NCBI RefSeq assembly: GCF_018760785.1
Contig: NZ_JAHHZO010000007.1
Location: 1 to 64,000 of the forward strand
Direction of reading: 5' to 3'
DNA from: Rhizobium sp. CSW-27
GTDB lineage: Bacteria > Pseudomonadota > Alphaproteobacteria > Rhizobiales > Rhizobiaceae
Length of the DNA: 64,000 bases
A model generated the notes under the pieces. That model did no database searches and was not told where the DNA came from. It saw nothing but the letters and a program-made list of their open reading frames with translations. The translations under genes and the position numbers were made by a program. Positions 61,649 through 64,000 of the stretch are shown one piece after another; positions within the stretch are counted from its first letter, which is position 1, and each line of letters begins with the position of its first letter.

Positions 61649-61997
61649 GCTCACGGGTCAGCGGGACAAAGGGGAGGGGGGCTCCATCCCCGGCCTCGGT
61701 GCCGGAGAGGCTCGGATCTCTCAATGTCCCGAAGACAGAACCGCCGGCGTGATCAAGGCGAGTGTGCCGACGGCCAAGCCGCCCGTTGTCGGACGCAGCC
61801 AGACGGAAATGCGGCTGCGGGAACGACCGGAACACGCCGCCGCTCCGGTCAAGGAGGATGACGCATTGCGGCTGGCCCATGGCCGACGCCGCCTCCATTG
61901 CGGCTCGCAGTATGTCAAGCGCGCCTTGTCAGTCCGCTGCGACGGGGTTTCATAAACTCACTCACCACGCCCTTCCAGTTCACGCGGACAGAAGGTT
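61649..61997. other. Intergenic region, possible gene decay
   Basis: No complete gene is supported. On the minus strand ILRAAMEAASAMGQPQCVIL (about 61851-61915) looks protein-like, weakly reminiscent of a GlcG-type start, but homology-like sequence is lost soon after in every frame. It may be a remnant. Confidence 0.3.
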
Positions 61998-62029
61998 GCG
62001 GCCGGCGCAAAGGAGCCTGCGCCGGCCGC
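61998..62029 (-). terminator. Strong hairpin downstream of the sugar-binding protein gene
   Basis: GCGGCCGGCGCA and TGCGCCGGCCGC form a perfect 12-bp stem with an 8-nt loop, 13 nt past the stop codon at 62042. No T-run follows on the minus strand, so it may act by stabilising the mRNA or with Rho. Confidence 0.6.
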
Positions 62030-62041
62030 GGGGCTGAAGGC

Positions 62042-63130
62042 TTACTTGCCCCAGATCTTGGCATACTGGTCGCGGTAGCCGTTGCCCGGATCGAAGATGT
62101 TCTTGTCGCCGCCATCGGAGTTAATGTTCGCCTTGGTGACGACATGCAGCGGGGAGGTGTAGCCGGACCATTTGGCCTTGCTGACGGCCCGGTTCAACTC
62201 GTCGATCAACTGCCAGCCCTGCAGGTTGAGCGGTTCGGCGACAGTCACTGCCTGATACTGACCGGAGCGGATGCGCTGGTAGGCGGATTCCGAGCCGTCG
62301 CCGGCGGCAACCGCTTTGGGGGCGCCGTCTCCCGGAATGCCAGCCGCGGCAAGGCTCGGCCCCATGAAGTCGAAATAGATGTCGTTGATCGCCAGCGCAT
62401 GCGTCCAGCTTGCACCATATTTCTGCAGAAGCGAGGTGGTCAGCGTTGGCATGCGGTTGGAGGTGTCGGCAATCGGGGTGTCGACATATTCCAGCACCTT
62501 GCCGCCGAGTTTCTCGATCGTTTCCTTGATCTTGTTCGCCTTGGCGATGGCAATCGCATAGGTTGAGTCCGTGAAGATCACGACGCCGGGCTTGCCGCCG
62601 GCATCGGCGAAGGCCCATTTGGCGGCCGCAGCCGAGACTTCCATGGCATCGGTCGAGACATTGGCGAACAGGCAATTGGCCGGGTCCGGACCAATCACCG
62701 GGCCGGCATGCCAGCTGACCATCGGTATGCCCGCGTCGCAGGCCTGTTTCAGGGCGGCCTGCTGTTCCACGGCATCGAAGCCGTTGATGATGATGCCGTC
62801 CGGCTTCAGCGCCAGTGCCTGGCCGAAGGCGCCGGCGCGACTCTGGACCGAACCCGCACCATCGAGAACCGTCACCTGCCAGCCGATCCTGGCTGAGGCT
62901 TCGCGAATACCGTTGGTGACACCCAGAATGCCGCCATTCTTCATGTCGGCGGCGAGCACCACGATCTTCTTGCCGGCGGCAGCCGTCGGGCCGCTGGTCG
63001 GGCCATCCCAGGTCTTCTTCTCGCCAGCATATTTCTGGACATCGGCCTTCGCATCCGAAATCGCGTCGGCAAAGGCGGGCATGGCGGCCGTCAGCGCCAC
63101 GACGGATACGGCAATTGCTCTCTTCAGCAT
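62042..63130 (-). CDS. Sugar ABC transporter substrate-binding protein (CUT2, RbsB-like)
   Basis: A 362-aa periplasmic protein with signal peptide MLKRAIAVSVVALTAAMPAFA. The type 1 binding fold contains KKIVVLAADMKNGGILGVTNGIREASARIGW, KPDGIIINGFD, PMVSWHAGP and TIADTSNRMPTL-like segments. The ligand is a sugar or sugar-like molecule that I cannot specify. GGAGG-type sequence precedes the ATG at 63130. It lies 28 nt after the permease stop, on the same transcript. Confidence 0.92.
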   Translation of the reverse strand: MLKRAIAVSVVALTAAMPAFADAISDAKADVQKYAGEKKTWDGPTSGPTAAAGKKIVVLAADMKNGGILGVTNGIREASARIGWQVTVLDGAGSVQSRAGAFGQALALKPDGIIINGFDAVEQQAALKQACDAGIPMVSWHAGPVIGPDPANCLFANVSTDAMEVSAAAAKWAFADAGGKPGVVIFTDSTYAIAIAKANKIKETIEKLGGKVLEYVDTPIADTSNRMPTLTTSLLQKYGASWTHALAINDIYFDFMGPSLAAAGIPGDGAPKAVAAGDGSESAYQRIRSGQYQAVTVAEPLNLQGWQLIDELNRAVSKAKWSGYTSPLHVVTKANINSDGGDKNIFDPGNGYRDQYAKIWGK

Positions 63131-63158
63131 GGTTTCCTCCCAGATTAAGCTGAATGAA

Positions 63159-64000
63159 TTACTTGGATTTCGCGCCTTTCCTGCGCTGCGCGTAACCGGC
63201 GATGCCGATTGCAATCAAAAGCGTCGTGCCGTTGAACAACGGTTCCACCCAGAAACTGCCGCCGAACTGCTGGATGCCGGAAATGCCGACCGCGAGGATC
63301 ATGACGCCGACGATGGTGCCCCAGACATTCACCCGTCCGGGCTTGATGGTGGTGGAGCCGAGGAAGGCGCCGACCAGCGCTGGCAGCAGGAATTCGAGGC
63401 CGACAGAGGCCTGCCCGATCCGAAGTTTCGATGCGAGCAGGACGCCGGCCAAAGCCGTCATCAGGCCGGAGGTCACGAAGGCGCCGATGACGAACTTGCG
63501 GGTCGGAATACCGTTCAGTTCGGCAGCCCGCTGGTTTGCCCCGATGGCATAGAGATAGCGGCCGATCGGTGTGTATTCGAGCGCAATCCAGAGAAGAACC
63601 GTGATGACGAGGACGTAAATTGCCGTAACTGGCAGACCAAAGACGAAGGTGCCGTTGATCGCATAGAAGGCGGCAGGCAGGGCGCCGACCATCTGCCGGC
63701 CACCCGTGTGCCAGAGTGCGATTGCATAGAGGATCGTGCCGGTGCCAAGCGTTGCGATGAAGCTATCGATGCGCGCGACCTCCACCAGCAGTCCATTGAG
63801 GGCGCCGATCGCGACACCGAGTACCAGCACGATGGCGACGGCAGCCGGCCAGGGCAAGCCATAAAGCGTCTGCAGGCTGATCGCCAGGATATGCCACAGC
63901 ACGATGCCGTAGCCCACCGTCAGATCGATGCGTCCGGCCACCATCGGAATCATTGCGGCCAGGGACAGTAGCGCGATGATCGCCTTGTCCGAGAGGATGG
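63159..64000 (-). CDS. Sugar ABC permease (CUT2, RbsC-like), incomplete at the right edge
   Basis: At least 280 residues in frame to the window edge; the first in-frame ATG (63953) is internal, because homology (GRIDLTVGYGIVLWHI, the RbsC-type early motif) extends upstream of it. Further features are RIDSFIATLGTGTILYAIALW and NQRAAELNGIPTRKFVIGAFVTSGLMTALAGVLLASKL. It has several helices. The N-terminal part and the ATPase gene lie beyond 64000. Confidence 0.92.
   Translation of the reverse strand, partial: ILSDKAIIALLSLAAMIPMVAGRIDLTVGYGIVLWHILAISLQTLYGLPWPAAVAIVLVLGVAIGALNGLLVEVARIDSFIATLGTGTILYAIALWHTGGRQMVGALPAAFYAINGTFVFGLPVTAIYVLVITVLLWIALEYTPIGRYLYAIGANQRAAELNGIPTRKFVIGAFVTSGLMTALAGVLLASKLRIGQASVGLEFLLPALVGAFLGSTTIKPGRVNVWGTIVGVMILAVGISGIQQFGGSFWVEPLFNGTTLLIAIGIAGYAQRRKGAKSK

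Noticed and set aside
61515-61918. Gene on the minus strand downstream of the Dpp operon
   Set aside because: A short stretch looks protein-like, but no frame stays coherent; at most a remnant.
1-64000. CRISPR arrays, tRNA or rRNA genes
   Set aside because: No regularly spaced repeats, tRNA cloverleaf with intact arms or rRNA-like conserved sequence was seen on reading both strands.

Overview
The window looks like part of a large repABC-type plasmid (or chromid) of a Rhizobiaceae bacterium (Rhizobium, Agrobacterium, Ensifer or a relative). The reasons are a Ti/pNGR234a-like trbJ-K-L-F-G-H-I cluster followed by traR and traM, a RepA/RepB pair of the repABC family, typical Rhizobiaceae small plasmid proteins (DUF736, WGR), mosaics of IS66, IS6 and IS3 elements, and high-GC catabolic cargo full of ABC and TRAP transporters. 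Genus-level placement is inference.

Layout. (1) 1-11.4 kb is the conjugation remnant: a hypothetical gene running off the left edge, DUF736 and a 56-aa partner, a Phd/MazF-like toxin-antitoxin pair, a WGR protein, an XRE repressor joined to the coupling protein traG, the quorum-sensing regulators traM and traR, and trbI-H-G-F-L-K-J on the minus strand. trbJ has lost its N-terminus and everything normally upstream (traI, trbB-E) is gone. (2) 11.4-28.0 kb is a PUL-like carbohydrate island: a CUT1 ABC importer, a GH43 enzyme, a LacI regulator, a GH88 unsaturated uronyl hydrolase, a TRAP importer with fused DctQM, a DUF2264 enzyme and a secreted beta-helix protein. A paired odd-centred palindrome, consensus GAAANTTTC, recurs in front of each transcription unit and probably defines the regulon. 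(3) 28.0-32.2 kb is an IS graveyard: IS66 with frameshifted tnpC and tnpA, a complete IS6-family element with 24-bp ends, and an IS3-family fragment truncated at both ends. (4) 32.2-36.0 kb carries a broken conserved gene, two parS-like palindromes and repB/repA with its own terminator. No repC is seen.

(5) 36.3-46.9 kb is a two-armed aromatic catabolism cluster. GntR faces an operon of ACMSD-like amidohydrolase, VOC dioxygenase, FAD hydroxylase and FAA hydrolase. LysR faces an operon of MFS permease, carotenoid/stilbene-type oxygenase, GST and GlcG/HbpS-like protein. The arms converge on a strong terminator. (6) 47.2-53.9 kb is a six-gene operon encoding an Fbp/Afu-type ABC importer, an inositol-monophosphatase-family enzyme, a dual-specificity-type phosphatase and a LacI regulator. 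It suggests uptake and dephosphorylation of a phosphorylated metabolite. (7) 54.0-61.6 kb is LysR divergent from a nitrilase-superfamily amidase plus a Dpp/Opp importer and an unknown 166-aa protein. (8) 62.0-64.0 kb is a CUT2-type sugar ABC importer (binding protein and permease) running off the right edge.

The region reads as a catabolic cargo plasmid on which conjugation has been broken by insertion of the carbohydrate island. The least described pieces are the lyase-type carbohydrate locus with its palindrome regulon, the stilbene-oxygenase aromatic cluster, and the phosphatase-coupled importer.
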